From: Lycium barbarum
Lineage: Eukaryota; Streptophyta; Magnoliopsida; Solanales; Solanaceae
Direction of reading: 5' to 3'
DNA length: 64,000 nucleotides
Assembly (NCBI RefSeq): GCF_019175385.1
Contig: NC_083346.1
Span: forward strand, 57,069,821 to 57,133,820
Made by a program: the position numbers and the translations under genes. Below the pieces are notes generated by a model. That model did no database searches, had not been told where the DNA came from, and was given only the letters and a program-made list of their open reading frames with translations. This document shows positions 36,215-48,589 of this stretch, piece by piece. Numbering within the stretch: the stretch's first letter is position 1; every line of letters starts with the position of its first letter.

Positions 36215-36440
36215 ACATGCTCCGATCGGTGAGTCCGGAACCTAAATGACTCAACAAAAAAGAAAAGTAACCAAAGTACCCCATTAGAAAAAGAAATTGA
36301 AGAAGTATCTTTATCACACTTTTTTTATGCGTTATAAGTGACTAGGCTTACGGCACCCCCTTAAAACCTGTTACTCGAATTTAAAAAAAAAAAAAAAAAA
36401 AAGTGAATAACACAATAAAATATTGCGTTATGCAAGAGAA
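36215..36440. repeat. Dispersed repeat, inverted copy at 62463-62750
   Basis: The block GGAACCTAAATGACTCAACA, an adjoining GAAAAGTAACCAAAGTACCC, a GTGACTAGGCTTACG segment, an A-rich run and a closing ATTGCGTTATGCAAGAG all recur in the same order, reverse-complemented, at 62463-62750. The family is unknown to me. Confidence 0.75.
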
Positions 36441-36511
36441 ACATCCCTCTCGTATCCCAACTACTAAAACTTAGCCTCTCTCATAGTTGGCATTAAACCT
36501 GTCAACCAATT

Positions 36512-36672
36512 GACCCGGGACCAGTTCCGGTTAGCAGCAAACCGGCCGGTTACCGATTTTCGAACCGTTCCAGGCTGACGGTTACCGATTAACGGGTTCC
36601 GGTCAGCCAGTCGGTTTGGCTCTAACCGGCGCGGTTCCGGTACCCTTTTACCAAACCGGTAACCAATTAGCC
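36512..36672. repeat. hAT subterminal ACCGG/CCGGT cluster (left)
   Basis: Over a dozen CCGGTT, ACCGG and CCGGCC words occur in both orientations within 160 bp. The right counterpart is 43651-43820. Short motif clusters near the ends are typical transposase binding sites of hAT elements. Their CpG content makes them methylation-sensitive (inference). Confidence 0.8.
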
Positions 36673-37216
36673 CAAAAATCATTTTTTTTTTATATTTTTT
36701 GCTTAGTTACGTATTTTACAGATAAATTAACACTATAGTTTATTAGTTTGTATATATATATATATGTTTAAGTTATATGTATTACTTAAGTTTATATATT
36801 TCCTAACAACTTATGAGTATTATAAAATTCAAGATTGTTTTTTTTCTAAGTATATAACTTTCTTTTTTATAACTTCAGTATATGTATATTATAAGTATGT
36901 TCTAAGTATATATGTTTAAGTTATATGTATTACTTAAATTTTATATTTACATTCAAGATTGTATATTTATAAATATATATAGTTATAACTTTCTATTTTT
37001 TAATTTAAGTAGATGTATATTATACGTATATTCTAAGTATATTGTAGGCATTTTCTTAACTTAATATAAGTAAGAATATGAATACAAATAAATAGAAGAA
37101 AGCTCAATGAGCCATAATTTTTATTCATTAATGGATAACATTTATTTGTAAGTTGTAATTTTTTTTAACTTGAAAATAATACATGAGTTGCAACTAAGTA
37201 GTACACGAATAAAATT

Positions 37217-37303
37217 ACATTTTAAGCATCATTTTGCTAATTTCATATATATTATATTCATCCATTGGGATATCTTCAATGTCTTCAAATTGGTCCCCTT
37301 CAC
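37217..37303 (-). pseudogene. hAT transposase C-terminal end, beyond the solo LTR
   Basis: The minus strand continues in frame with the part at 40919 once the LTR and one TTCAC copy are removed. It reads GDQFEDIEDIPMDEYNIYEI and closes with SKMMLKM and TAA near 37217. So the LTR hit about 30 codons before the stop. Confidence 0.75.
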
Positions 37304-39156
37304 TGTTACACCTCGTAAATGTCCGCGTCGAATGTGTCGTAAGTAAATTAACGTGAGTCCAGAGAGGCTATGATACCCTTATAAGGTTAAGGAATACTTT
37401 TAATAAGTGTTAGACAAGTATTTAAAGATTTCGGGATCAAGCGAATCGAAGAAATGAAGTTTGTTAAAATTTTGGGAAAACTTGGCAGAATTTTGATTGG
37501 AAATTTCGGTCCAACTTGAAAGAGTCATATCTCCTAGAATATAAGGAGTAACGGAATCCATAACCTATGTAAATTGAAGTTCGGTGAGTCTTTTTTCCAA
37601 TGCAACTGACAAATTGCAATTCTGAGAAGTATAGAATAAAGTACGGTCCATACAAAAATGTACGTCCCGTACATTTTGGACGTACCTTACCCGAAATTTT
37701 CAGAAAGTTGAAATTTTTTACCTCCAAGTACGGGATGAACAGTAACTCGGTACTTTGAAGTACGGGGTGAACAATAACTCCGTACTTTGCCTGAAATTTC
37801 CAGAAATTGGAAGTCGGTGGAAAAAATTTTCCTAAGCTTATAAATAGATATTTCCACGATGTAGGCTTCATTTTTTCACCCAAAATAAATCCCTAATGTC
37901 TCTCTAAGCTTCCCTTAACATCCATAAATACTCCAAATCATTCCAAATCAAATCAAGGGAAGATCAACCTTGAAAACCTAAGTTAATTTATGGAAGTTGG
38001 ATGTCCTTGCTTTCACTTGGAGTTGTGGGGATTAAATCTTGGAGCAAATTGTGTGAGTTGAAATTCTTCAAATACAAGGTATGTTCTTCATCTTATCTCT
38101 TCTGTTAAGTTGATTTGAAGGTTTAGCAAGTCTTAGAAAGTGAAAAGAGTTATGGGGAAAAGTTCAAATATGAATTGATGATATTTTGTGTTGTAAATTA
38201 ACTTGAGCTATAGTTGTTAACATGTTATGAGTATAATCTCGTTATGAGGGGTAAAAATGATGTTGAGGAAGTGTGGTATACCAGTGTATAAGGGGTTGTA
38301 TTGAAGTTGTTGTTATGGATTGTTTATGAAAAGAAGTTTGGGATTGGATTGAGTATAATTGGAATGTAATCTTTTGATTATGGAATTGTTGATGTTTCTT
38401 ATTGTGGTTGTAGGAGTTGTTTTTGAGTTGAAGGAAATAGAAGATATAAGGGGAAATGCTGCCCAATTTTCGTTAGCTCATTTATTAATTTAGTTTGACC
38501 ACATAAGCATTTCAATGACTTACCCGGAGTGCGAATCATCTTGAATGTAGATTTACGAGCTCGGGATGATAGGCATTGAGTAGTCAAGGAGACGACGAGG
38601 TATATTAAGGCTAACCCTTTCTTTCTTAAGGCATGATTCCTTTATTGTGAACCTATACATGATATCCACAATATTCCTATTTCTAGAAATGCTAGAAGCT
38701 TATAATTCTCAAGGTTCTTATGATATTGTTGATAAATGTTCTCTATGATGATGATGATGATGATTCCATTTCTAGAGATAGCAAAGCTTAAAGTTCTTGA
38801 TGTTCTCACGATATTATTGAGCTTGTTACATGATTATTGATTTTATTCATTGTTGTTGATCTCATCTTATAATAATTGTTCTTTCAAGGTGAGAAATAGC
38901 GATGATGATGATTCCATAATAGAAATCGGAGGTTTACCGACCTTACGTCACTCCGATAGAATAGTAACGTTTCATTTGGGCTTTCATGCATGCTTTATAT
39001 ATATGTATGCATTTTCTCACTCCGCGCCGCGCTATAGTCGGCCAGGCAGGCACGGAGATGTGCACACCACTGCAATGAGTAGATTATGATGTTACCCGGA
39101 CGCGGGATGATATGATATATGGATCGGACGCGGGATGATATATATATATATATATA

Positions 39157-40291
39157 CCTCTCTCTAGAAAACTTCCATCTTCCTTTTCTCTTTCATCAAA
39201 TGCTCCAATCCTTTGCCCAGTCAAAAACCTTTGTAATATAAACTCCTATTGTAAAAAAGTATTAAGTTTTTAATACCTACCCCCTAATGTGAAGTATTTT
39301 TTGGGGTTCCCCGAAAGGGAAAACTCTCTCCTTCTTCAAAACCATGTAAGTTTATTTACTATGTTTTCTGTACTAATCTCTCTATTATGTAAATTATTTT
39401 GTGATTGTATGAATATTATGTTTAAGTAATTTCCTTCTCATCATGAATTTGTTATTCTTAGTATATGGTTATTCTCTTAACTTCTTAATAACCTCGATGC
39501 AGTGGCGGAGCTAGAAATTTTGTCAAGGGTGTTCGAATTCATATAATCTATATATTAAGGGTGTTCAATATGTAATATATGTCTGTAATACTTAATAATT
39601 TACATGTCTACACGGTATATTTTTTTTAGCGGAGGGTGTTCGTTTGAACACCCTTGCCGAGCTGTGGCTCCGCCACTGCCTCGATGGATTAACCTGTAAA
39701 TTCCTAGGTTTTAAAGAGGCCGTTTTAATGTCCAAATGATAAAGGACGATGTTGGCCGTGGTTACCGGGGTGTGGTTAAAGAAGACTGTTATTAAGAACA
39801 AAGGTTAAGAGAAAGAGATGAATAGTATAACAAGATTCGTGACTGGACAGAGTCCAGATTAAAAAAAAAAGGTCTTGTCATATAGTCTTAGATGAGTCTT
39901 AGGTTCCAAAATCTTCTCGCTCTGATACCAAACTTAGAGGGGGATAGTAAATTTTTCAATAAGTTCTTTCAAAAAATACAAGAAAATAATAAAGACATTA
40001 CTAGAATATTAGAGGTGGTAGAAGCATCCCAGAATAAGCAAAAGAAAACTTTCGAAAAATTAGAACAAAATCTCGATTACTTAAAAACACAAGAATCTTC
40101 TTCTAGGTACATTTCCTGTGCTCGTGTCTACTGTGTATTGTTCTCCTGTTGTTCTTAATCACTCTTTCATGAGTAGACCAACCTTAGCTCAAGAAGAAGC
40201 CTCAAAATTAATAGAAAAGTATATACCTTTACCAGCAAACTATAAAAATTATATACCTAACGCTAAATCAGATCAAATAACACTACAACAA
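39157..40291 (+). other. Possible caulimovirid-derived fragment inserted in a (TA)n tract of the solo LTR
   Basis: TA runs (39139-39156 and 40292-40312) flank a segment foreign to the LTR. It has a leader-like part without ORFs (39157-39890), then plus-strand coding for a coiled-coil-like, Lys/Glu/Asn-rich protein (readings near 39930-40100 and 40170-40290). Plant pararetrovirus fragments are known to sit at TA microsatellites, and short coiled-coil proteins occur in that family, but I see no diagnostic viral domain. A different retroelement remains possible. A MITE interrupts it at 39500-39678. Confidence 0.4.
39500..39678. mobile_element. hAT-type MITE (CAGTGGCGGAGC ends)
   Basis: Ends are CAGTGGCGGAGCTAGAA and GTGGCTCCGCCACTG. 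The 8-bp duplication CCTCGATG is perfect (39492-39499 and 39679-39686). Length is 179 bp, with no coding. Confidence 0.93.
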
Positions 40292-40918
40292 ATATATATA
40301 TATATATATATATTTTTTAATAAAGCTAATCATGCATGACATCCGCCTTAAGAGGCATCCAGATGTACAGGTTATCTCTCTTATCTCATGTTACTTTCCA
40401 TATCTTTATTATGTTGTTATTCATGCCTTACATACTCAGTACATTATTAATACTGATGTTCTTTTGCTTGTGGACGCTGCATTCATGCCCACAGGTAGGC
40501 AGGGAGACGGATCGGATCCTTAGGTGCTTCATCAGCGACTTCTCAGGAGCGCTCCATTTGCTTTGGAGCTGCAGTCTAGTAGTATTATTCTTTTGTGTAC
40601 ATATTTGGGCACGGTGGGGTCCTGTCTCGTCTTTATGATTTCATGCACTCTATGTAGAGGCTCATAGACTGATGTATATAGTTAGATGTTCTATAACCTC
40701 ATCGGTTCATATTTTGTGTATCATTTTTGGCAGCCTTGTCGACTTGTGCATATGGGCATAGTTGAGGATGATTATATAGATGTGCCCTTATCTTTTGGGA
40801 CTCATGTCTTTACAATTATGATAGTTATGAGTTATCTATGATTATGAGATGTATGAGAAGAGGTGTTTGGGAGGTTAGCTCCGGGTGCCTGTCATGGCCC
40901 TCTGGTTGGGTCATGACA

Positions 40919-43111
40919 TTCACTTGCTATTAAAAGTTCAATCTCTTCCTCTTCGCCTTGCCTCGCCTCTAGCCTTTGGTTGCGCCGCTCCGATCGAATC
41001 CAATCGCGAATGCAAACTAGTACTTGCAAGCTAAATCCGGATAAGGAGTATCTATGGTCTCCAATTTGTTGTCTTCCTCGGCTAAATGCACTTTCCGAGG
41101 CCACAGTTGATATTTGAACATTAAGGATATCCCGAGCCATTCTTGCAAGTACGGGATAATTCACCTTGAATTTCTTCCACAATCCTAAGACGTCCACTTT
41201 GGGCATGATCATTTTCACCAATGGCTGCGACAAATAAAAGTGAAGTTCATCAAAGTTTGCGGTAGTTTGAGTATTAGAAGAAGACATTCTCCGAAAAACA
41301 CCTAAACTCGACATGCCTTTTCCTTTATTTTGAGAAGTAGAAGTACTAGGTGGTGGAGCAACGGGACTTTCTTCCAACTTAGAATAATATTCAAAAACTT
41401 TTTTAAGCTCAGTTTCTATGGCTCTCTCGGCCTCAAATAAATATGGTTGCTCGGTGGTAATTTCTAAATATTCATAAATTTGTCTAACCAACTGAATGGT
41501 ATAAGAGGTTTTAAGACAAAGATTTAAAATAGAACTCAATATGAATAAAGTTGGTATGGAAAAATACCTCATACAATGAATAGCCGCTTGATAACCGGGC
41601 TTTGCCTTATACTCAAATAAAACTCTAGCTATTTCAGCCAAGTATGCTAAAATTTCGGTAACCGCGGGATAAAATTGTCTAGAAAAAGCAAGAGTAGCAT
41701 TATAAAAATGTTCTAAAAGTTCTTTACATTCCAAAACATCTTCTCAATCGCTATCAAATAACCACTCCGTAACCTCTTTATTGTGATTGCTGTGAGTATT
41801 TTGTATGACAACCCTATATTCATATGCTTGTTGCAACATAATGTAAGTGTAGTTCCACCTAGTATCAACTTCAACTTGAAATTTTCCTAGGTCTAAGACC
41901 AAGACTCTCACATTGATTATTAAAATCTCTCATTTTAGCCTTACTTGAATTACAAAAAAGAAAAGCAACCGCATCTCTAATCTTTTGAATAGGATCATCA
42001 AATAAGGAAAGACCATCTTTAACAATCAAGTTTAAAATGTGACAACTACATCTTACATGAAAAATATCCGCTAGTGGAGGTTTTAATTCCTTTTTTTTAT
42101 AAGGCCAACCGTGTTTGTGTTGTTAGTAGCATTATCTAAAGCAATACAAAGTGTTTTTTTTTTTGTAAATTTGAAAAAAATTCATAATAGTTGTTATTCC
42201 GTTCGCTAAAAATTTACCATCATGACAACCTTTCCCTTCATCATATAAATGAACTATAATTCTTTTTTTGCATGACCCAATTATCATCTATCCAATGACA
42301 TGTAATAGCAAAAAATTCTAACTTATCAACACTAAGACCAATATCGGCGGTAAGGGAAACATTACAATTTAAATTAAGTACATGGCGCAAATAAAATCTA
42401 TATTTTTTTATATAAATCAATAATATCTGCTCTACAAGTACTTCTAGGAATACCCTCAAACATCAGATTATAACGACGATGAATATAAGTAACAAAACCC
42501 GGCCCCGAAGGAAAGAAAAATGGTAAACAATCATAAGCTACCATTTTAGTTATCTCTACACGGTCTTTCTTTTTGTTGTAACTAAAAAAATTTCCGGTAT
42601 GTGGGTCTATTGTTCGTTGAGTACCCCCTACGGAACTTGTTCCCTCTACCCAAACATCCTTATGCTGACCCAATAAATGAGTCCTTAGTGAACCCGTTCC
42701 CCCATCCTTATTGTTCCTACACTTGAATTGAAATGTTTTTCGACATATATATGACATGTGATTATTTCTTTCTCCCCATCTTTAGTCATAAATTTCCAAA
42801 CTTTAGAGGTTGGCGTACGAATTTTTGTCGATTTTTGTTGTGTTCGAATTGGGAGGGCGATCCTCCCGGTGAACTGACTTGTGATTGTTGTGTATCTTCT
42901 ATCGGATTTTCCAGTGATTGTGTTTCGTCATCAATGTCATCATCATCAACAATTTCACTATAGTTTGGGCCAAATCAGTGTTCTAATGCTTCATAATCTA
43001 AAAGTGGATTATTTTGATTAATGTCAACTTTTTTTTTTTTTGGTAAATTTGATTAATGTCAACTTGATAACACATATTCGCTTCCGTTTCCGGCACAAAC
43101 GTTTCCTCCAT
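40919..43111 (-). pseudogene. hAT transposase (BED finger, hAT C-terminal dimerisation domain), degraded
   Basis: A likely start MEETFVPETEANMC lies near 43111. A BED-type zinc finger follows around 42750-42660 (C...C, then LRTHLLGQHK). The catalytic region is scattered over several frames (for example RWNYTYIMLQQAYEYRVV near 41850). The C-terminal part, 41734-40919, contains VASESAFSRGRQQIGDHRYS and LVCIRDWIRS, the hAT dimerisation signature. Several stops and frameshifts occur, plus a short duplication with a T run near 43010-43060. The last eight residues of the open frame here are read from the inserted LTR, not from the transposase. Confidence 0.87.
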
Positions 43112-43650
43112 ATTTTCCCTCCCCCCACTACTACCGTCTCTTCTAACTCTCTTAGATATAATTAAATCGCAAGCAAATAAATCGCAAGAAAATAAATTGC
43201 GAAAATTAAAAATAAAGTTAGAACGAAGGTACCAAATTGCCGAAATAAATTCCGCCAAAACAAATGTTGAATTGAAGACAGCTAGACTTGCAAATCCACC
43301 AACTCCACCAACACTTTATTTTTGTATAATTGCAAAATATAAAATAGCTAATAATTGAGAATTTGAGAGAACTTGTAATTTTAAAGTAGCTAATAATTGA
43401 GAGAATTTGAGATTTGAGAAGAGAAAATTGGTGTGGATGAAAATAAAATGGAGAGGGATTTATATAAGAGTGGGAAAGGGGTTAAAGTGTTAAAAATAAA
43501 AGTTTGGGGACTGGGGGGTAGAGGGGGGCCAAAAATCCCAATTTTGGCTGTTGCCAATAGCCATATCATCAATTTGGACCGTTGGGAAACGGCCCAATAA
43601 CGGCTATAATGTACAGAAATTAAAAAAACAAACAAAAAAAAATTAAAATT

Positions 43651-43820
43651 ACCGGTTAACCGGTCGGCCAACCAGCCGATGCCGGTTAACGGTTAGTCAT
43701 TTTTGAAACCGTAACCGGCCCGGTATACTACGGTTTCTGCAACCATTAAACTGGTATACCGGAACCGGTTCCGGTGTAGGTTTTACGCATTTCGGCTACT
43801 GTTTTAACCGGCCTGATAGC
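43651..43820. repeat. hAT subterminal ACCGG/CCGGT cluster (right)
   Basis: Repeated CCGGTTAA, ACCGGTC and GGAACCGGTTCCGGT words mirror the left cluster, adjoining the inverted end at 43828. Confidence 0.8.
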
Positions 43821-43836
43821 CAGGCTTAGGTGGCAT

Positions 43837-45113
43837 TTACTAAAACCCTCTCTCATTTGTTTCCAAGAATCTCACAACTCAAATAGGTGGCATTTTCTTT
43901 CTCTTTCTTGCTCAAGTTATAGTATAATTTCTGCAATTTTAAGGTTTTCAATCCAATTGTCAAAAACAAAAAACAAAAAAGGTTTTGAAATTCTATTTAG
44001 AAACGTTTGCTTTTTTTTTTTTTTTCCTTCAGGAAAATGCTGGTAACATGTGCAGTTTTCAGCTTTCTTGTTTGCCTTTCTAGTTTATTTTATCCTGTTG
44101 CTTCCCCTTTTAATGTGTTTGTCACTTTAGTTTGGGGGTTTTTATTTCAATAAAATAAAAAAATTGTTCACAAAAAAAATAAAAAATAAAAATCTCATGT
44201 TTAAATTAGATATTTAATTTACAAAAAATATTGTTTACCGTGTACCGCGTTAATTATATCATATGCACTAAAAATATTTATATAATTAGGTTAATAATTA
44301 ATAATTACATGAAAATATTTTAAATATTATTGTGCTAATTGATAATATAGTAAAAATGGTAAGCAATATACTATCCAAAGTTAAAATTATTAAATATTAT
44401 AAACCAATTTGATCGATTATTGTATAATTAAAAGAAAATCTCTTAATAAACATTGTAATTGATAATCATACAATAATGCTTTTGGCAACTCATAATTTAA
44501 TACTTGTAGAATAGAAAATTCTCCTTTCTTCCTTTCCCTTTTTCTTCACAAAATCCTATTTCAAATCTCAATGAGAGTTCATCCAGAATCCGCTAGTAAA
44601 AAATAATCAAATAACTACTCATTTATATATTTACTAGTTGGTTGGCAAATCATAATCGTCTGATTTACTTCCGAAAAACGCTTAAAGTTCGGAGCATTCA
44701 TAGCATTTGATACAGCTCTTTGGCGACATATAGCCACCTATTGTATCTCCAAACAAATTAATTTGCTTGTAAAATATCACGATTAACGGTATATTTTAAA
44801 ATTATCTTAAGAAAACAAATATTACGACGAATGCTGGAATATGAGTGTCAAAGGATTTAGTTAGATGTAGCAGATTCATGAACTAAAAAAGGATTAATTT
44901 ATTAATTGCAGAATTTTGAGGGGCCAATGTTGGAATAACAAATCATGTTGAGAAATTCAATATGTAATGAATTAGGAACTACAAAAGTTCAATCAATGCA
45001 ACACTTTCAATTAAGGAGCTAAATTATGCTCCCTATGTTCACAATGTAAAATATTTTTATACTATCATTGTTATAGTATATTACCATATTTATCAAGTTA
45101 CTAACTAATATTT
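43837..45113. other. Intergenic, nothing recognised
   Basis: Very A/T-rich sequence between the hAT element and the virus-flanking repeat. I see no gene, terminal repeat or paired repeat. Confidence 0.4.
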
Positions 45114-45176
45114 ACTTGTTATTACCATATAAATAGTTTGATACCAAAAGAAGAAATAGTTTGACAATATAAGTAT
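45114..45176. repeat. 63-bp direct repeat, left of the endogenous virus
   Basis: It is matched by 62167-62229 with about four mismatches in 63 (ACTTGTTATTACCATATAAA at the start of both). Together they bracket the entire pararetrovirus integrant like a long target-site duplication. Confidence 0.85.
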
Positions 45177-45287
45177 TTGAAAAAACCATTTTCTAAATGG
45201 CTCTCATTTGGGCATATAAAATTCATTACTAATTTGTTCTCTTGCGGGTGATTCCCGGCTAAAATCAATTTTTTGAACTTGATCCAT

Positions 45288-46344
45288 TAAATATCATTAA
45301 AATCCATGTCAGACGCGGTTAATTCCGTGTCTTGGATACCACTGACAATATTATCCTGATCAATTTTAAGACTACTGATCCTATTATTATCAGTTTCTCT
45401 AATTTGAGAAGTAGAAGCTCTAGATGGAGACTGAACAATATAATCAACTGGTGAAATATAAGAATGACATGAAGAATTTGATTTAGTTAGTCTAGATCTG
45501 CTGCTGATCCCATGAGTTTCAGCTTTATCTAATAAAGATGGAGGTTCATAAAATCTTAATTTAATAGTCCCATTTGGGGTTTGCTCAATTTTTGGAATAT
45601 CAGTATTAATATTATTTTGAGGAGGTACTGCTCCTTCTATGACCCATTCTTTGGGAAAATCAATTTAATCCCATTTGTTAGGTCTTCGAGTAACAATTTT
45701 GGATTTGCCAAAATTAGTTTCTATTAAAATAGTTTCATTTTTGAAATACATGATTTTACACATAGGATTCATAGTATATAATGGTTTAAAATATATTCTA
45801 TAACAATTACATATTACTTCAGTACCTGACATATAATCATAACCATGTAATTTAACACTTAATATCAAAGCATCTAAAGAATTATCATCCTGCAAAGATA
45901 CCTGCAAATTAGGATAAACATTAAAATATACAAGGCCATAAGCCAAACTAGTTTGAACTGCCCCTATGAGGGATTTTTTCCAATTTTGATTCCTGCTATC
46001 TCTTAAAGCTGCTATAAAGTTTTCCGGTAAACCTCTTAATGTAAGTGGCTTAAATGCAACTTGTACTAACTCAATATGTATAAATCTATGAGTTTCCCTA
46101 TAAGGGGTTAAATCACTTTCAGATAATAATCTAAAAGTAGCATGGTCACTATCAATGGTAATTGTTTCTTCAGTGGTTTTTACCACTTGCTTGAGACCTA
46201 ATTTCTTAAAAGTACCCATTTGATAAATTAATCCAGGCTGAATTTTAGGAATAGTCCACTTATTAAGAAATCTAATTGCTGAGGCATATCATATTCCTCT
46301 TTTTTACTATTTTTAATAGTATTTTTTCTTCTAATGATATCCAT
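45288..46344 (-). pseudogene. Endogenous pararetrovirus movement protein region, broken
   Basis: The first ATG after the primer-binding site is at 46344. An early frameshift (near 46240) leads into the main frame 46219-45665, whose translation fits caulimovirid 30K-type movement proteins, which form tubules at plasmodesmata (for example the segment around LHGYDYMSGTEVICNCYRIY). An in-frame TAA at 45665-45667 interrupts it; the frame then stays open to a stop near 45288 through a Ser-rich tail. It lies directly downstream of the intergenic region, as in related viruses. Identification is moderately strong from position and sequence character. Confidence 0.7.
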
Positions 46345-47152
46345 TAGAAGATGTGTGTTGACCATATATCACCTATTACTACTCCTGTACCATGACTTTG
46401 ATACCATCACGGGCACGGATCGCACGGTGAGATAATACTGCGAAGGAACTTTTACTAGGTTAATAACCCTGGCGATGGGGTTGTCCAACTCAGAACAAGT
46501 CCAAAAACAGCCCTAAACGCCACCTCAGCTCAGCGGGCAAACAAACAGGACCACTGCCTGAATTTGAACAGTCCGCCTGGGTTATTCTCTGCTTGACCAT
46601 AGTATCATCCTTTGTGAATCATTACTAATTAAAGCATTTTCACCATAATACCTAGTAGTCTAGTGTGATATAGTTCAACACAAGATTTTTAGCCTGTCAT
46701 TTAGGCTAAATATGAACAAGTAAATTAAAATTTAAATCAAAATAAAGTACAGGAAAAATTACCTAATATATATAGGTTGTGCTCAGCAGAGATGGAGATT
46801 ATAAACAACAAACTTTTTTTATTTTATTTAAGAGAGTATTTTACAAGTAGGGGGAGAAGGTGGTCTGTAAAACCTGCCTTCTACTTACCAGAACTGATCC
46901 TTATATAATGGATCAGGAGAATGCAACGACAAAAATTAAAAAGATACAAGTGGCCGAAAAAGAAAAATGAAAAGAGATTCTTTGAAATCTCGACAAAGAA
47001 AAACTAATGAAAAAGTTAGAAAAGAAAGAAAGAAAAGTAATAAAGGAAAAGTAATATTCAATCATTACTAAAAATAAAATACTTTTCTTTATTAAAGATA
47101 TGCTTTATAAAAGCAGATTCTTGTGGCGGGGTTCATCTTATCACTTCATTTT
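46345..47152 (-). promoter_or_regulatory. Viral intergenic region with TATA box, poly(A) signal and primer-binding site
   Basis: On the minus strand a TATATAAGG box lies at 46909-46917. AATAAA signals lie about 85-95 bp downstream (46818-46828). A tRNA-Met-type primer site starting TGGTATCAAAG occupies 46396-46406, just before the movement protein start. This arrangement (promoter, terminal redundancy, primer site) is what a pararetrovirus uses to make and copy its pregenomic RNA. Whether it still has promoter activity is unknown. Confidence 0.65.
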
Positions 47153-48565
47153 TTATTTTCCCTTGTCTTTAGCTGAGCTGGAAGACTCTTCCTGCTGGCT
47201 TTTGAATCGGGCCATGAATTGTGAAAAATCCTCAGTATTATCTGGACTTTGAGATTCTCCTGCTAAGAGATGGTCTGCATTTGCATCATCTTCTTCATTA
47301 TCAGTAGTATGACCAGTTGATGCCATGGATGCAACTGAGGAAATTTCCATATTAAGATTCTTTATTAAATCTTGTTTAAACTCCTCCATGCATGCCGTTA
47401 TCAACTCTTCTGGGGGTATAATTCCTTTCTTCATTTGAATTCTTCTAGAAATATGTTGGAAGGGGCTAGGTATTTCCCTTTGCTACCTGGAGTGAATAGA
47501 CTCTCTATAACTGGTTATGGTAGTCTCTATCTAGTTTATTAACTCTTGTCCATGAACGGTACCCTCATTAGATTTTTGAGTTAATTTCTTTCCAGAATTT
47601 TGTATAAAAAATTCTGTTTAAACAAGGTATATTGTGTGGGGTATTACCCACTTCAACAGATCATTTCATGATCCATGGAATAGAAAACTCAATGAAGAAA
47701 TACATATTATCAATTCCATCAAAGAAGTGGTATTAGTCTCCAACCAAGTCTATAATTTTTAGAGAAACTTCAACCCATTCAGTATATAAACTTTTAAAGG
47801 GTTCTGGTAAATTTTTTACAGTTGGACCATAATGAATCCACCATTGGCAAAACAAATAGGAATGCCTTGTTTATAAACATTGACACATATTTTTATAAAT
47901 CATGAATGTTTCCTATTAGGATTTTCATATAACAGGACTTTATTAAAGCCTTCAACACAATCCCAATAGTTAAATTTAACTTGGATTTTTTGTTCAGGAT
48001 GGATATATTCCTTTTCCTTTAAAGTACTTATTCCCCATTCATTTAGAGAGAAAATCTTTTTTATAATGATTTTAGAAAAATTATAAAAAATTTTGCTAGT
48101 AGCCAGGTAAAAATGTTGAAATTCTACTGATCCTAAAGATGAAAGAACCAGCTCATAATTCATACGGTATTCATAAGTAATTGCAGCATATGATCCTGCA
48201 TCAAAATGCCTTTGCATTATTTGCCAAGGTTCATCTCTCTATTAGAGGTCTTCATTTTCTATGAGAATTATTAATTCTTGGTTGTCATTTTGTTCATATG
48301 AATCAGTGTCCTCATGATCATCCTTAGTAAGGGCACTGGAATATGATGGTGACATATTATCCTTCTTTTGCTGGGCTTCTATAAAAGCCAAATATTTTTC
48401 ATATGTAATTTGCTTCTTGCTATCACTGGAAGATCTTGCAATATTATCAGTTATTAGCTTTTGATTACCCATCTGGGCAAGAACAGTGCCTCTGCCTGAT
48501 CCTTTAGATGTGGTTCCTCTACCTCCCCTTCGTCTATTACAGTTAGGGCTAAATTGCGGCCTCAT
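47153..48565 (-). pseudogene. Endogenous pararetrovirus 3'-proximal ORF, broken
   Basis: It starts at 48565 with an Arg/Gly-rich N-terminus. An in-frame TAG at 48242-48244 separates two parts of one frame (48565-48242 and 48217-47900). Sequence from 47900 to 47435 is full of stops. A Glu/Ser/Asp-rich final part (47434-47153) is probably the C-terminus in another frame. The position after RNase H and before the intergenic region corresponds to the inclusion/transactivator-type ORF of other caulimovirids, but I see no domain proving that role. Confidence 0.55.
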
Positions 48566-48589
48566 CCTGTAAATAAGATGAATAAGAGT

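Larger units (their letters stand above)
37304..40918 (+). mobile_element. Solo Gypsy LTR nested in the hAT transposase gene
   Basis: It begins TGTTACACCTCGTAAATG and ends GGGTCATGACA. A perfect 5-bp duplication TTCAC lies at 37299-37303 and 40919-40923. It carries the family signals: TACGG/CCGTA inverted repeats (arms of 10 bp at 37655-37677), AATGCTGCCCAATTTTCG near 38456, a hairpin at 38861-38893, and the CGTACTGACG-like 3' block in altered form near 40447. No internal region is present. A 1135-bp insert sits in its TA microsatellite. Confidence 0.92.
36494..43828 (-). mobile_element. hAT transposon with transposase pseudogene
   Basis: Inverted ends are TAAACCTGTC and, opposite, TAAGCCTGGC. 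The 8-bp target duplication is GTTGGCAT (36486-36493) and GGTGGCAT (43829-43836), one mismatch. Subterminal regions are packed with ACCGG/CCGGT words. The minus strand encodes a BED-finger hAT transposase, interrupted by a 3.6-kb solo LTR near its 3' end. Without that insert the element is about 3.7 kb. Confidence 0.88.

Noticed and set aside
39905..39925. GCTCTGATACCA as a primer-binding site
   Set aside because: It is in the antisense orientation relative to the plus-strand coding of the fragment, and no LTR lies next to it on the minus strand.
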